Assembly (NCBI GenBank): GCA_001295935.1
Contig: LJHX01000032.1
Coordinates: 1-40,868 of the forward strand
Length of the DNA: 40,868 bases
From: an alpha proteobacterium AAP81b
Lineage (GTDB): Bacteria; Pseudomonadota; Alphaproteobacteria; Sphingomonadales; Sphingomonadaceae
Direction: 5' to 3'
The translations under genes were made by a program, and so were the position numbers. Numbering within the stretch: the first letter of the stretch is position 1; the number at the start of each line of letters is the position of its first letter. Below, piece after piece: positions 17,567 through 25,256 of this stretch. Below the pieces are notes generated by a model that searched no databases, had not been told where the DNA came from, and saw only the letters and a list, made by a program, of their open reading frames with translations.

Positions 17567-18781
17567 ATGGCCCAGAACTTTCCTGACACGCGCGCCGCGG
17601 CGCAGGCGCAGCTCGCCGCCTTCCTGCCGCAGGCCGGCGAGGACTATGCGCGCTGGCGCAACCATCACGATCGCGATGGCATGCCGACGACGTCGCGCCT
17701 GTCACCGGCGATCCGCCGCCGGCTGATCAGCGAAGCCGAAGTCTGCGCCGCGGTCACCGCGCATCACGGCGCCGAAGTGGCAGCGAAGTTCATCGATGAA
17801 GTCTGCTGGCGGAGCTATTGGGTTGGGTGGCTCCAGGGCCGGCCGGAAATCTGGCAGCGCTGGCGCGACGATGTCGCAAGCCTGACCGCCACGCTCGCCA
17901 CCGACGCCGACCTCGCGGCGCGCCACGCCGCCGCGCTCGCCGGGCGGACCGGCATCGATTGCTTCGACGCCTGGGCCGCCGAGCTCGCCACCACCGGCTG
18001 GCTGCACAATCACGCGCGCATGAACTTCGCCAGCATCTGGGTTTTCACCCTCGGCCTCCCTTGGCAGCTCGGCGCCGAGCTGTTCTGGCGGCGGTTGCTG
18101 GATGCTTGCCCCGCAAGCAACACGCTTTCGTGGCGCTGGGTGGCGGGGCTGCACACGCCGGGCAAGACCTATCTCGCCGACGCCGAGACGATCCGCGCCA
18201 TGTCAGGCGGGCGCTTCGCCCTCACGGCGCCGCTGGCGACGGTCGCGACGGTGCCCCCCGATGACGGCAACCCGGCGCCGGTCATGATCGCGGCGCCCGA
18301 TCGCGTCGACGACGACGCCCGCACCGGGCTGCTGATCATGTCGAGCGACTACAGCCTCGAAACCCTCGCCCTGCCACGCCTCGCCGCGGTCGCCGCCCCC
18401 GCCACCGTCAGCGCCGATCTGTCGCCGCGCCGCGCCGCCTATGGCGAAGCCGCCCGCGCCGACGCGCTCGCCCGCGCCGCGCTCCGCGCCGGCATCGCCC
18501 CCGATCGCCTCGACAACGACCGCCTGACCGAGGCAACCCGCGTCTGGGCCGCCCGCCACCGCCTGGCGCAGATCGTCACCGCCGACGCCCCCATCGGCCC
18601 GATCGCGGCGCGCCTCGATCGCTTGGCGCCGGCGCTCGCCGCCGATGGCGTTCGGCTGGTCCGCCTGCGCCGCGCCTGGGACGACCTCGCCTGGGCTCAC
18701 GCCGACAAGGGCTTCTTCGGCTTTCGCAAGGCGATCCCGGCGCTACTGGCGCTGCCGGTCGGGGCGGTTTCCCTATCCTAA
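17567..18781 (+). CDS. Photolyase/cryptochrome-like FAD-binding protein with unusual domain order
   Basis: Residues about 25-205 match the FAD-binding helical domain of DNA photolyases and cryptochromes: TTSRLSPAIRRRLISEAEV, FIDEVCWRSYWVGWLQGR, the hallmark GWLHNHARMNFAS (144-156) and the segment SNTLSWRWVAGLHTPGKTY. In photolyases this domain is C-terminal to an alpha/beta antenna domain. Here it comes first, and a different alpha/beta-looking region (about 225-404) follows. The 404-residue protein therefore lacks the normal N-terminal antenna domain. It starts 6 nt after the suf lipoprotein gene and may be co-transcribed. Repair, photosensory and redox roles are all possible. Confidence 0.85.
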   Translation: MAQNFPDTRAAAQAQLAAFLPQAGEDYARWRNHHDRDGMPTTSRLSPAIRRRLISEAEVCAAVTAHHGAEVAAKFIDEVCWRSYWVGWLQGRPEIWQRWRDDVASLTATLATDADLAARHAAALAGRTGIDCFDAWAAELATTGWLHNHARMNFASIWVFTLGLPWQLGAELFWRRLLDACPASNTLSWRWVAGLHTPGKTYLADAETIRAMSGGRFALTAPLATVATVPPDDGNPAPVMIAAPDRVDDDARTGLLIMSSDYSLETLALPRLAAVAAPATVSADLSPRRAAYGEAARADALARAALRAGIAPDRLDNDRLTEATRVWAARHRLAQIVTADAPIGPIAARLDRLAPALAADGVRLVRLRRAWDDLAWAHADKGFFGFRKAIPALLALPVGAVSLS

Positions 18782-18796
18782 AGTATCAAGAGATTA

Positions 18797-18898
18797 TGCC
18801 TCCGGCGGGCAGGGCCTGAGGCCCTGCACCCACTCTTGTTGGTCCCGACCTCATGCTGGAAAGGCGGCGGCTCAAGGAAAGCGGGTCAAGGGGCTCAT
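18797..18898. repeat. Intergenic repeat, family A, right arm truncated
   Basis: It begins GCCTCCGGCGGGCAGGGCCT and contains the palindrome GCAGGGCCT-GA-GGCCCTGC reading on to ACCCAC. It ends GGGTCAAGGGGCTCAT. It is the same family as the next element but lacks the last part of the right arm. Together with the next two elements it fills the gap between the photolyase-like gene and sixA, which holds no gene. Confidence 0.6.
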
Positions 18899-18936
18899 AC
18901 CAAGTCCCATTAACGATAACCGACTCAAGAAGAATA

Positions 18937-19055
18937 GCCTCCGGCGGCAAGGAGCTGAGCCCCTGGACCCACTTTCCTTAAGTTGTTGCTTTCGCAGCAT
19001 GAGGGCGGCGCCAATAAAGGTGGGTCAAGGGGCTCAGCTCCTTGCCGCCGGAGGC
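18937..19055. repeat. Intergenic inverted repeat with 36-bp arms
   Basis: The left arm 18937-18972 (GCCTCCGGCGGCAAGGAGCT...) and right arm 19020-19055 are complementary at 35 of 36 positions around a 47-nt centre. The RNA could fold into a very long hairpin. There is no T-run, so a simple terminator role is not evident. Family relation to 18797-18898 is clear from the shared arm sequence. Confidence 0.85.
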
Positions 19056-19072
19056 CATACTTCCTTCGCTCC

Positions 19073-19262
19073 TAGAGCGGCTTCCAACCAACTTGAATCA
19101 CCGTCATCGCCCTGCGGGCGCCCGCTTCGCGGCGGGGCGCTTTTGCGCCGCGGCAGCGTCGCTCATCGGTTACGATGCTGAAGCATCGCGCCCTCCTCGC
19201 TCCTCACCGCGACCCAGTATCGCTGCCGTGCCGATGATCCAACTTGATCGGAAACCGCTCTA
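19073..19262. repeat. TAGAGCGG-type repeat element, complete copy
   Basis: A 190-bp element whose ends are imperfect inverted repeats (TAGAGCGGCTTCC left; complement of TAGAGCGGTTTCC right), continuing with partly matching CAACTTGAATCA-like sequence. Inside are hairpins near 19110-19140 and CGATGC-TGAA-GCATCG near 19172. The right end supplies the TAG stop of sixA on the minus strand. A partial second copy starts at 40811. It looks like a non-autonomous mobile or REP-like sequence. Confidence 0.75.
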
Positions 19263-19808
19263 ATCGTCGGGCCCAAGTGATGGATCGAGATCGCGCGGCC
19301 GGATGAAGTGGCGCAGCACGGCGCGGCCGCCGTCGACCTGGGCCCAGCGGTCGACGGCGAGGTCGAGATGGGCGAGCGTCGCGGTCGGGTATTTGGCTTC
19401 GGCTTCGACGCGCAGCGTGTCGCCCGGGGGCACGAGTTCGAGCAGCAGGTCCTCGAGGCCGGGGTTGTGGCCGACAAGCAGGGCATGGCGGCAACCCTCG
19501 GCGAAGCCGGCGCAGAGTTCGGTCAGGGTCGCCGACGACGACAGGTAGATTCGCTGTTCGTAGATCGGCGCCAGGCGGGCCTTCAGTCCAGCTTCGACGC
19601 CGTCGATGGTCTGGCGGACGCGGACGGCGGGCGAGGCGGCGACGTGATCGAAGTCGGGCATGTCGCCGCGGTCGCGCGCCGCCTTGAGCCATTGGCCGAT
19701 GCGCAGCGCGGCGCGGCGGCCGCGGTCGTTCAAGGGCCGATCGAAGTCGCGCAGCAGCGGGTCGTCATAGCCCGATTTGGCGTGGCGCAGCAGGGTGAGG
19801 GTCTTCAC
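19260..19808 (-). CDS. sixA: SixA-like histidine phosphatase
   Basis: This 182-residue protein belongs to the histidine phosphatase superfamily, SixA branch, which dephosphorylates phosphohistidine on phosphotransfer domains. The catalytic motif is LLRHAKS with Arg8 and His9. The second catalytic His114 is in LLVGHNPGLEDLLLEL. RQTIDGVEAGL lies between them. The GTG start at 19808 overlaps the helicase stop (GTGA), so the two genes form an operon with the helicase first. The TAG stop lies in the terminal repeat of the adjacent element. Confidence 0.9.
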   Translation of the reverse strand: MKTLTLLRHAKSGYDDPLLRDFDRPLNDRGRRAALRIGQWLKAARDRGDMPDFDHVAASPAVRVRQTIDGVEAGLKARLAPIYEQRIYLSSSATLTELCAGFAEGCRHALLVGHNPGLEDLLLELVPPGDTLRVEAEAKYPTATLAHLDLAVDRWAQVDGGRAVLRHFIRPRDLDPSLGPDD

Positions 19809-22561
19809 GGCCGCTCCTCGGTGCTCGGCACGGGCGATGTGGCGCCATCGCCCGCCGCCGCGACACCATGACCCGGCGCGCCCCGCTTGGCAAAGCCATG
19901 CTGCAAGGATGTGACAGCCTCGGCCAAGGGCAGCCGCTCGATCGGCGTTCCGGGTGGAAAGGCGGCGAGCAGCCGCGACGGCACGGCGGGGCCGATCAGC
20001 ACGAAGGCGCCGGCGTCGTCGGCGCGGCGGATCAGCCGCCCGAAGGCCTGCGCCAGCCGCCCCATGACGACACGATCGTCATACGCCGCGCCATTGCCGA
20101 AAGCAGCGCGCCGCGCGGCGTGGAGCACCGTCGGCCGCGGCCAGGGCACCCCCTCCATCACCACCAGCCGCAGCGAATCGCCGGGCACATCGACGCCGTC
20201 GCGCAGCGCGTCGGTGCCGAGCAGTGAGGCGCGCGGCTCGGCGCGGAAGATGTCGACGAGGGTGCCCGTCTCGATCGGATCAACATGCTGGGCGTAGAGC
20301 GGCAGCCCGGCGCGTGCCAAGGGGTCGGCGATGCGGGCATGGACGGCGCGCAGCCGGGCGATCGCGGTGAACAGCCCCAGGGTACCGCCGCCTGCCGCCT
20401 CGATCAGCGCGCGATAGGCATGGGCGAGGCCGGCCATGTCGCCGCGCTTGATGTCGGTGACGATGATGACGCGCGCCCGCGCCGCATAGTCGAAGGGGCT
20501 CGGCGCGGCGAAGGTCACCGGCGGGCGCGGCAGATGGGTGGCGCCGGTGCGCGCCGCGGCGTCGTCCCATTCCTCGCCATCCGCTCGCCCGCGCAAGGTC
20601 GCCGAGGTGACCAGCACCCCATGCGCCGGCGCCAGCACGGCACGCGCGAAGGGCGCCATCGGATCGAGCCAATGGCGGTGGATGCCGATGTCGATCTCGC
20701 GCGCGTCGATCCGCGCCAGCGCGAACCAGTCGACAAAGGCGGGGTCGGCGGCGCCGCCGAGGCGCGCCAGCAGCTGCATCCAGGCGGCGAGCGTCTCGGC
20801 ACGCAGCCGCAGCCCCGCGGCGGCACCCTCGCAGCGCGCCCGCGCCGCGCCGTCAAGCCAGTCGGGGGGATCGTCGAGCAGCGCCGCCAGCCGCGCGTCG
20901 AGCGCCAGCATCGGCCCCGCCAGCCGACCGAGCGCCGTCGCCGCACCGGCGGCGGCGTCGATCACCGCCGGGAGCACCTCGGCGACTTCGGTTTCGAGGC
21001 CATAGCCGCTGTCGGCCTCGCTGCTGGCGCGCGCCAGCACCTGCGCGCGAACCGCGGCGAACAGCGCCTCGACCGCCCCCTCGGGGGCGCCGGCGACGAT
21101 CCGTCCGAGCCAGCCCTCCTGGGGCAACACCCGCGCCGCGGCACCGACGACGCCGATCGCCGCGGCGACCTCGGCGTCATAGCTGGCGACGTCGGACAAC
21201 CGCGCGGCGAGGCCCCGCCGCCGGCCGCGCGTCGCGCGATCGGGGCCGAGCAGCCAGTTCCTCAGCTCGACCGCCTCGCGGCCGGTCAGCTCGACGGCGA
21301 AGGTGGCGTCGGCGGCATCGAAGAGGTGATGGCCTTCGTCGAAGACCAGCCGCGTCATGCCGGCGCCCTCGGCACGGCCGCGGACGGCGTTGATCATGAC
21401 GAGCGCGTGGTTGGCGATGACGAGGTCGGCATGTTCGGAGGCGCGCGCGGCGCGTTCGATGAAGCAGCTGCGATAATGCGGGCAGCCGGCGTAGATGCAT
21501 TCGCCGCGCCGGTCGGTCAGCCCTGAGAAGCTGGTGCGGCCGAACAGCGCCGGCAACCAGCCGGGCAAGTCGCCGCCGACCATGTCGCCGTCGCGGCTGT
21601 ACTCGGCCCAGCGCGCCGCGATCGCCGCGAAAACCGCGCCGCGGCCGGCGAACCCGCCCTGCAGCGCGTCCTCCAGGTTCAAGAGACACAGGTAATTCTC
21701 GCGCCCCTTGCGGACGACAACCCGCGCGCGCTTGTCGGCGGGGTCGGGAAAGGCGCGCGCGCTTTCCTGGTCGAGCTGGCGTTGCAGCGCCTTGGTGTAG
21801 GTCGAGAGCCACACCGCGCCCTCGGCGGCCGTCGCCCAGGCGGTCGCCGGGGCGAGATAGCCGAGGGTCTTGCCGATGCCGGTGCCGGCTTCGGCGAGCA
21901 CCATTGTCGGCGCGCCGGCGGCGGCGCGCGGGCCGAAGGCGGCGCTGACGGCGCGGGCATAGGCGTGCTGGCCGATGCGCTGCTCGGCGCCGGGGCCGAG
22001 GAGTTCACCGAGCCGCGCCTCGGCGGCGTCGGCGGTCAGCGCCACGGTGCGCGGCGCCGGGCGCGGCGGCGCCTCCTCCCATTTCGGCAGCATGGTGAAC
22101 AGGCTGCGCTCGGGGGGATGCGGCTTGGGCAGATTGGGGGCGAGCAGCGGCGCCCAGCTCCAGCGGTGGCGGATGAGGCTCTGCAACACCCCCCAGGCGC
22201 CGTGGCGCTGCGGCCAATTGTCGTCGCCGAGGCTCGCCAGCAGCGCCGCGGCGGCGCGGCCGAGGAAGCCAGTGTCGCTATCGGCGGCCGGCGCGGCGAT
22301 ATCGAGCGCGGCGGCGAGCCCGCGCGGCGTCGGCACGGCGAAGCGCGCCGGATGGACGAAGGCGAACAACTCCAAGAGGTCGAGCCCCGACAGTTCGGGA
22401 TAGCCGAGCCGGCTGGCGACGACGGGGGCATTGAGCAGCAGGTGCGGCGTGTCGGCGGCACGGCGGATCGCCTCGCCGCGGCTGACGGCGCGGGGGCCAC
22501 CGCCGTCGCCGCCGCCGATCCAGACGCCGGCATGGGTGGCGATCAGTGCCGGCAGGATCAC
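19805..22561 (-). CDS. DinG/XPD-family ATP-dependent DNA helicase with Fe-S cluster
   Basis: This superfamily 2 helicase probably unwinds DNA or R-loop structures during repair. The 918 residues carry Walker A AEAGTGIGKT (223-232), four cysteines spaced as in XPD/DinG cluster proteins (Cys292, 355, 360 and 366, in NYLC and GECIYAGCPHYRSC), the DEGH box FDEGHHLF (408 on), and helicase motif GTDALRDGVDVPGDSLRLVV split near the C-terminus. About 160 residues precede the helicase core. The start is GTG at 22561. The frame stays open much further upstream, but that stretch is antisense to lysK and is not real. The protein would need clusters from the SUF machinery. Confidence 0.9.
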   Translation of the reverse strand: MILPALIATHAGVWIGGGDGGGPRAVSRGEAIRRAADTPHLLLNAPVVASRLGYPELSGLDLLELFAFVHPARFAVPTPRGLAAALDIAAPAADSDTGFLGRAAAALLASLGDDNWPQRHGAWGVLQSLIRHRWSWAPLLAPNLPKPHPPERSLFTMLPKWEEAPPRPAPRTVALTADAAEARLGELLGPGAEQRIGQHAYARAVSAAFGPRAAAGAPTMVLAEAGTGIGKTLGYLAPATAWATAAEGAVWLSTYTKALQRQLDQESARAFPDPADKRARVVVRKGRENYLCLLNLEDALQGGFAGRGAVFAAIAARWAEYSRDGDMVGGDLPGWLPALFGRTSFSGLTDRRGECIYAGCPHYRSCFIERAARASEHADLVIANHALVMINAVRGRAEGAGMTRLVFDEGHHLFDAADATFAVELTGREAVELRNWLLGPDRATRGRRRGLAARLSDVASYDAEVAAAIGVVGAAARVLPQEGWLGRIVAGAPEGAVEALFAAVRAQVLARASSEADSGYGLETEVAEVLPAVIDAAAGAATALGRLAGPMLALDARLAALLDDPPDWLDGAARARCEGAAAGLRLRAETLAAWMQLLARLGGAADPAFVDWFALARIDAREIDIGIHRHWLDPMAPFARAVLAPAHGVLVTSATLRGRADGEEWDDAAARTGATHLPRPPVTFAAPSPFDYAARARVIIVTDIKRGDMAGLAHAYRALIEAAGGGTLGLFTAIARLRAVHARIADPLARAGLPLYAQHVDPIETGTLVDIFRAEPRASLLGTDALRDGVDVPGDSLRLVVMEGVPWPRPTVLHAARRAAFGNGAAYDDRVVMGRLAQAFGRLIRRADDAGAFVLIGPAVPSRLLAAFPPGTPIERLPLAEAVTSLQHGFAKRGAPGHGVAAAGDGATSPVPSTEERP

Positions 22562-22574
22562 GCGTGCGTCGGGG

Positions 22575-22611
22575 GCGGTTGCACCGCACGCGCCATAAGC
22601 GGTTGCACCGC
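22575..22611. promoter_or_regulatory. Twin palindromes between helicase gene and lysK
   Basis: The 13-bp palindrome GCGGTTGCACCGC occurs twice, identically, at 22575-22587 and 22599-22611, 24 bp apart. Both copies lie in the 96-bp divergent gap between the helicase start and lysK. This is a plausible operator pair for an unknown dimeric regulator. The function is inferred from position and symmetry only. Confidence 0.45.
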
Positions 22612-22657
22612 ATCGGAGGAGCCGCCACAGATCATATGACAGGAATATACGGAACAG

Positions 22658-24274
22658 ATGAGCAACGCCACCGCCTTGAACCCTGAAGACCTCGTTGCCG
22701 TCGCGCGCGACAACAAGGCCTGGCCCTTCGAAGAGGCGCGCAAACTGATCGCGCGCTACCCGCAAGGCTTCCCCGCGCACGGCGTGTTGTTCGAAACCGG
22801 CTATGGCCCGTCGGGGTTGCCGCACATCGGCACCTTCGGCGAAGTGGTGCGGACGACGATGGTGCGCCGTGCCTTCGAAGCGATGTGCCCCGGCGTGCCG
22901 ACGCGGCTGATCGCCTTCAGCGACGACATGGACGGCCTCAGGAAGGTTCCCGACGGCATCCCCAACCCCGAGCTGCTGCGCGCCGCGCTGGGCAAGCCGT
23001 TGACGCAGGTGCCCGATCCCTTCGGCACCCATCAAAGCTTCGGTGCCCACAACAACGCCCGGCTGCAGGCGTTTCTCGATGGCTTCGGCTTCGAATATGA
23101 ATTCCTGTCGTCGACCGATTGCTATCGCTCGGGGCGTTTCGACGCGACCCTGCTCGACATTCTGGCGCATTATGACGCCGTCATCGACGTCATCCTGCCG
23201 ACATTGGGCCCCGAGCGCCGTGCCACCTATTCGCCCTTCCTGCCGATCGACCCCGACAGCGGCATCGTCCTGCAGGTGCCAATCGTCGCCTTCGACGTCG
23301 CTGCCGGCACCGTCAGCTATGTCCGCCCGGGGACCAACGAGACCGTCACCGTTCCGGTCACCGGCGGCGCATGCAAGCTGCAATGGAAGGTCGATTGGGC
23401 GATGCGCTGGGTGGCGCTCGGCGTTGATTACGAGATGGCCGGCAAGGACCTGATCGATTCGGTGATGCTGTCCGGCCGCATCACCCGCGTTCTCGGCAAG
23501 GAACCGCCGGCGGGGTTCAATTATGAGCTTTTCCTCGATGCCGAGGGGGCGAAGATCTCCAAGTCGAAGGGCAATGGCCTGACCATCGACGAATGGCTCG
23601 AATACGGCCCGCCCGAAAGCCTGGCGCTCTACATGTTCCAGTCGCCGCGCAAGGCGAAGCGGCTGCATTTCGACGTCATCCCGCGCGCTATCGAGGAATA
23701 TGCCGATTTCCTCGGCCGCTATGGCGAGCAGCCCCCCGAGCAGCGCCTGGGCAATCCCGTCCACCATATCCACGAAGGCGCGCCGCCGGCGGCCGACCTG
23801 CCGGTCAGCTTCTCGCTGCTGTTGAACCTCGCCTCGGTCGCGGCCACCGACGATCCGGCGCGGCTGTGGGGTTTCGTCAGTCGCCATGCCCCCGACGCCT
23901 CGCCGGCGACGCACCCGCTGCTCGATCGCCTCGTGCGCCACGCCGCGCGCTACGCCCGTGACTTCGTCATCCCGACGCTCAAGCGCCGCGCGCCCGACGC
24001 CCGCGAGGCAGCGGCACTCGCCGATCTCGACGCGCGGCTGGCGGCGCTCGGCGAAACCGCCGATGCGGAGGCTTTCCAGTTCGAGGTCTATGAGGCCGGC
24101 AAGGCAGCGGGCTTCGAAAATCTGCGCGACTGGTTCAAGGCGCTCTACGAAATCCTCATCGGCTCGTCGCAGGGGCCGCGGATGGGATCGTTCATCGCCC
24201 TTTACGGGTTGGCACAGACCCGGGTGCTGATCGCCAGCGCACTCGCGACGTCATTATCGCAGGAGACCCCATGA
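22658..24274 (+). CDS. lysK: Class I lysyl-tRNA synthetase
   Basis: LysK charges tRNA-Lys. This is the archaeal-type class I enzyme common in Alphaproteobacteria, unrelated to class II LysS. The 538-residue protein has the HIGH-type motif GPSGLPHIGTF (PHIG at 55-58) and the KMSKS-type motif KISKS (299-303) followed by KGNGLTIDEWLEYGP. The C-terminal helical anticodon region ends at MGSFIALYGLAQTRVLI. Its length is normal. The stop overlaps the next gene (ATGA). Confidence 0.96.
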   Translation: MSNATALNPEDLVAVARDNKAWPFEEARKLIARYPQGFPAHGVLFETGYGPSGLPHIGTFGEVVRTTMVRRAFEAMCPGVPTRLIAFSDDMDGLRKVPDGIPNPELLRAALGKPLTQVPDPFGTHQSFGAHNNARLQAFLDGFGFEYEFLSSTDCYRSGRFDATLLDILAHYDAVIDVILPTLGPERRATYSPFLPIDPDSGIVLQVPIVAFDVAAGTVSYVRPGTNETVTVPVTGGACKLQWKVDWAMRWVALGVDYEMAGKDLIDSVMLSGRITRVLGKEPPAGFNYELFLDAEGAKISKSKGNGLTIDEWLEYGPPESLALYMFQSPRKAKRLHFDVIPRAIEEYADFLGRYGEQPPEQRLGNPVHHIHEGAPPAADLPVSFSLLLNLASVAATDDPARLWGFVSRHAPDASPATHPLLDRLVRHAARYARDFVIPTLKRRAPDAREAAALADLDARLAALGETADAEAFQFEVYEAGKAAGFENLRDWFKALYEILIGSSQGPRMGSFIALYGLAQTRVLIASALATSLSQETP

Positions 24275-25026
24275 AGCCCGTCATCGCCCTGCTGCTGTTC
24301 GGCCTCGCGACCCCGGCTTTCGCCGATGCTGTCGCGTCGTTCCGCGACGGGCGTTTTCTCGCGGCGGCGCAGCAGGGCCGCGCCGAAGCCACCGCCGAAA
24401 GTCTCGAAATCGCCGGCCGCGCGACGCTGACGATCGCCTGCTACGAAACCCGCGACCGGGCGCGCGCGCTCGAGCTGCTCAGCGTCGCCGACCGCGATTT
24501 TGACGCAGCGCTCGCCAAGGAGCCGACCAACCTCCGCGCCCGCATGCAGAAGGCGCTGGCGCTCGGCTATCGCGCCAAGCTGACCAAATCGCCCGGCCTG
24601 GCGCGCGAAACCCGCCGCACCTTCGAGGCGCTACGCGCCGCCAATCCCAATTATGCCATCGCCGCGGCGGCGATCGGCGGCTGGCACGGCGGGTCGATCG
24701 CGACGCTCGGCAGCTTCCTTGCCGGAACCGTGCTCGGTGCCAAGGCAAACGCTGTCGATCCGGCCTTCCAGGCGGCGATGCGGCTCGAGCCGACCAGCCC
24801 CGTGCACCGCGTCTTCTACGCCCATGTCCTGCTCGACCTCGATCGCAACAATGCGCCGAAAGCGACGCAATTGCTGACCGGCATCGACCGCCTGCCGACG
24901 CACGACGGCTTCGAGGCGCTGCTCAAGGCGCAGGGCATCGCGCTGCTGGCCACCTTGCGCGCCGGCGATGCCCGCGCCGCGCAGGCGCTGGCACGGCGCC
25001 AGCAGCCCTTCGGGACGATCGGTTAA
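24271..25026 (+). CDS. Exported protein with TPR-like repeats
   Basis: The 251-residue product begins MKPVIALLLFGLATPAFADA, a clear Sec signal peptide with cleavage after AFA. The mature part is alanine-rich and helical, with TPR-like pairs (RALELLSVADRDFDAALAKE and FQAAMRLEPTSPVHRVFYAH). A glycine-rich patch (GGWHGGSIATLGSFLAG) lies in the middle. It is coupled to lysK by ATGA. I do not recognise a specific family; a periplasmic protein-interaction role is likely. Confidence 0.82.
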   Translation: MKPVIALLLFGLATPAFADAVASFRDGRFLAAAQQGRAEATAESLEIAGRATLTIACYETRDRARALELLSVADRDFDAALAKEPTNLRARMQKALALGYRAKLTKSPGLARETRRTFEALRAANPNYAIAAAAIGGWHGGSIATLGSFLAGTVLGAKANAVDPAFQAAMRLEPTSPVHRVFYAHVLLDLDRNNAPKATQLLTGIDRLPTHDGFEALLKAQGIALLATLRAGDARAAQALARRQQPFGTIG

Positions 25027-25097
25027 GCGGGCGCCACCCTCTCCTCCAACGGTCATGCCAGCGCACACGCGCATGACCGGGAAACAACTGGGGGGTC

Positions 25098-25256
25098 CTA
25101 AACCCGCACGCGGCCGAGGCTTGCCGCCGTCTCTCCCGGCACCGTCGCCGTTGCCCGGTCGATCGCCGCGCCGGCGGTGAAGCCGTGAACGATCGTCGAC
25201 AGCACAATGGTAAAAGCGGTGATTGCCCAAAGCTGCGTCGCATCGAGCATGGTCAT
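25098..25256 (-). pseudogene. Out-of-frame C-terminal piece of the cation/proton antiporter
   Basis: This 52-codon stretch starts at ATG 25256 and reads MTMLDATQLWAITAFTIVLS then a hydrophobic run into HGFTAGAAIDRA. That is the last transmembrane helix and tail expected at the end of NhaP-type antiporters. The main reading frame stops at TGA 25255-25253, overlapping this ATG. A one-base shift in GCCACATGACC would rejoin the two parts. It may be a disrupted gene end, a sequencing error, or a coupled separate peptide. Confidence 0.7.

Noticed and set aside
18797-19262. CRISPR array
   Set aside because: The repeats are inverted and of different families, without regular spacers or cas genes.
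22562-23941. Upstream extension of the helicase reading frame by about 460 codons
   Set aside because: It runs antisense across lysK, has no similarity to helicases, and the gene plausibly starts at GTG 22561. Open frames of this size are expected opposite genes at this GC content.
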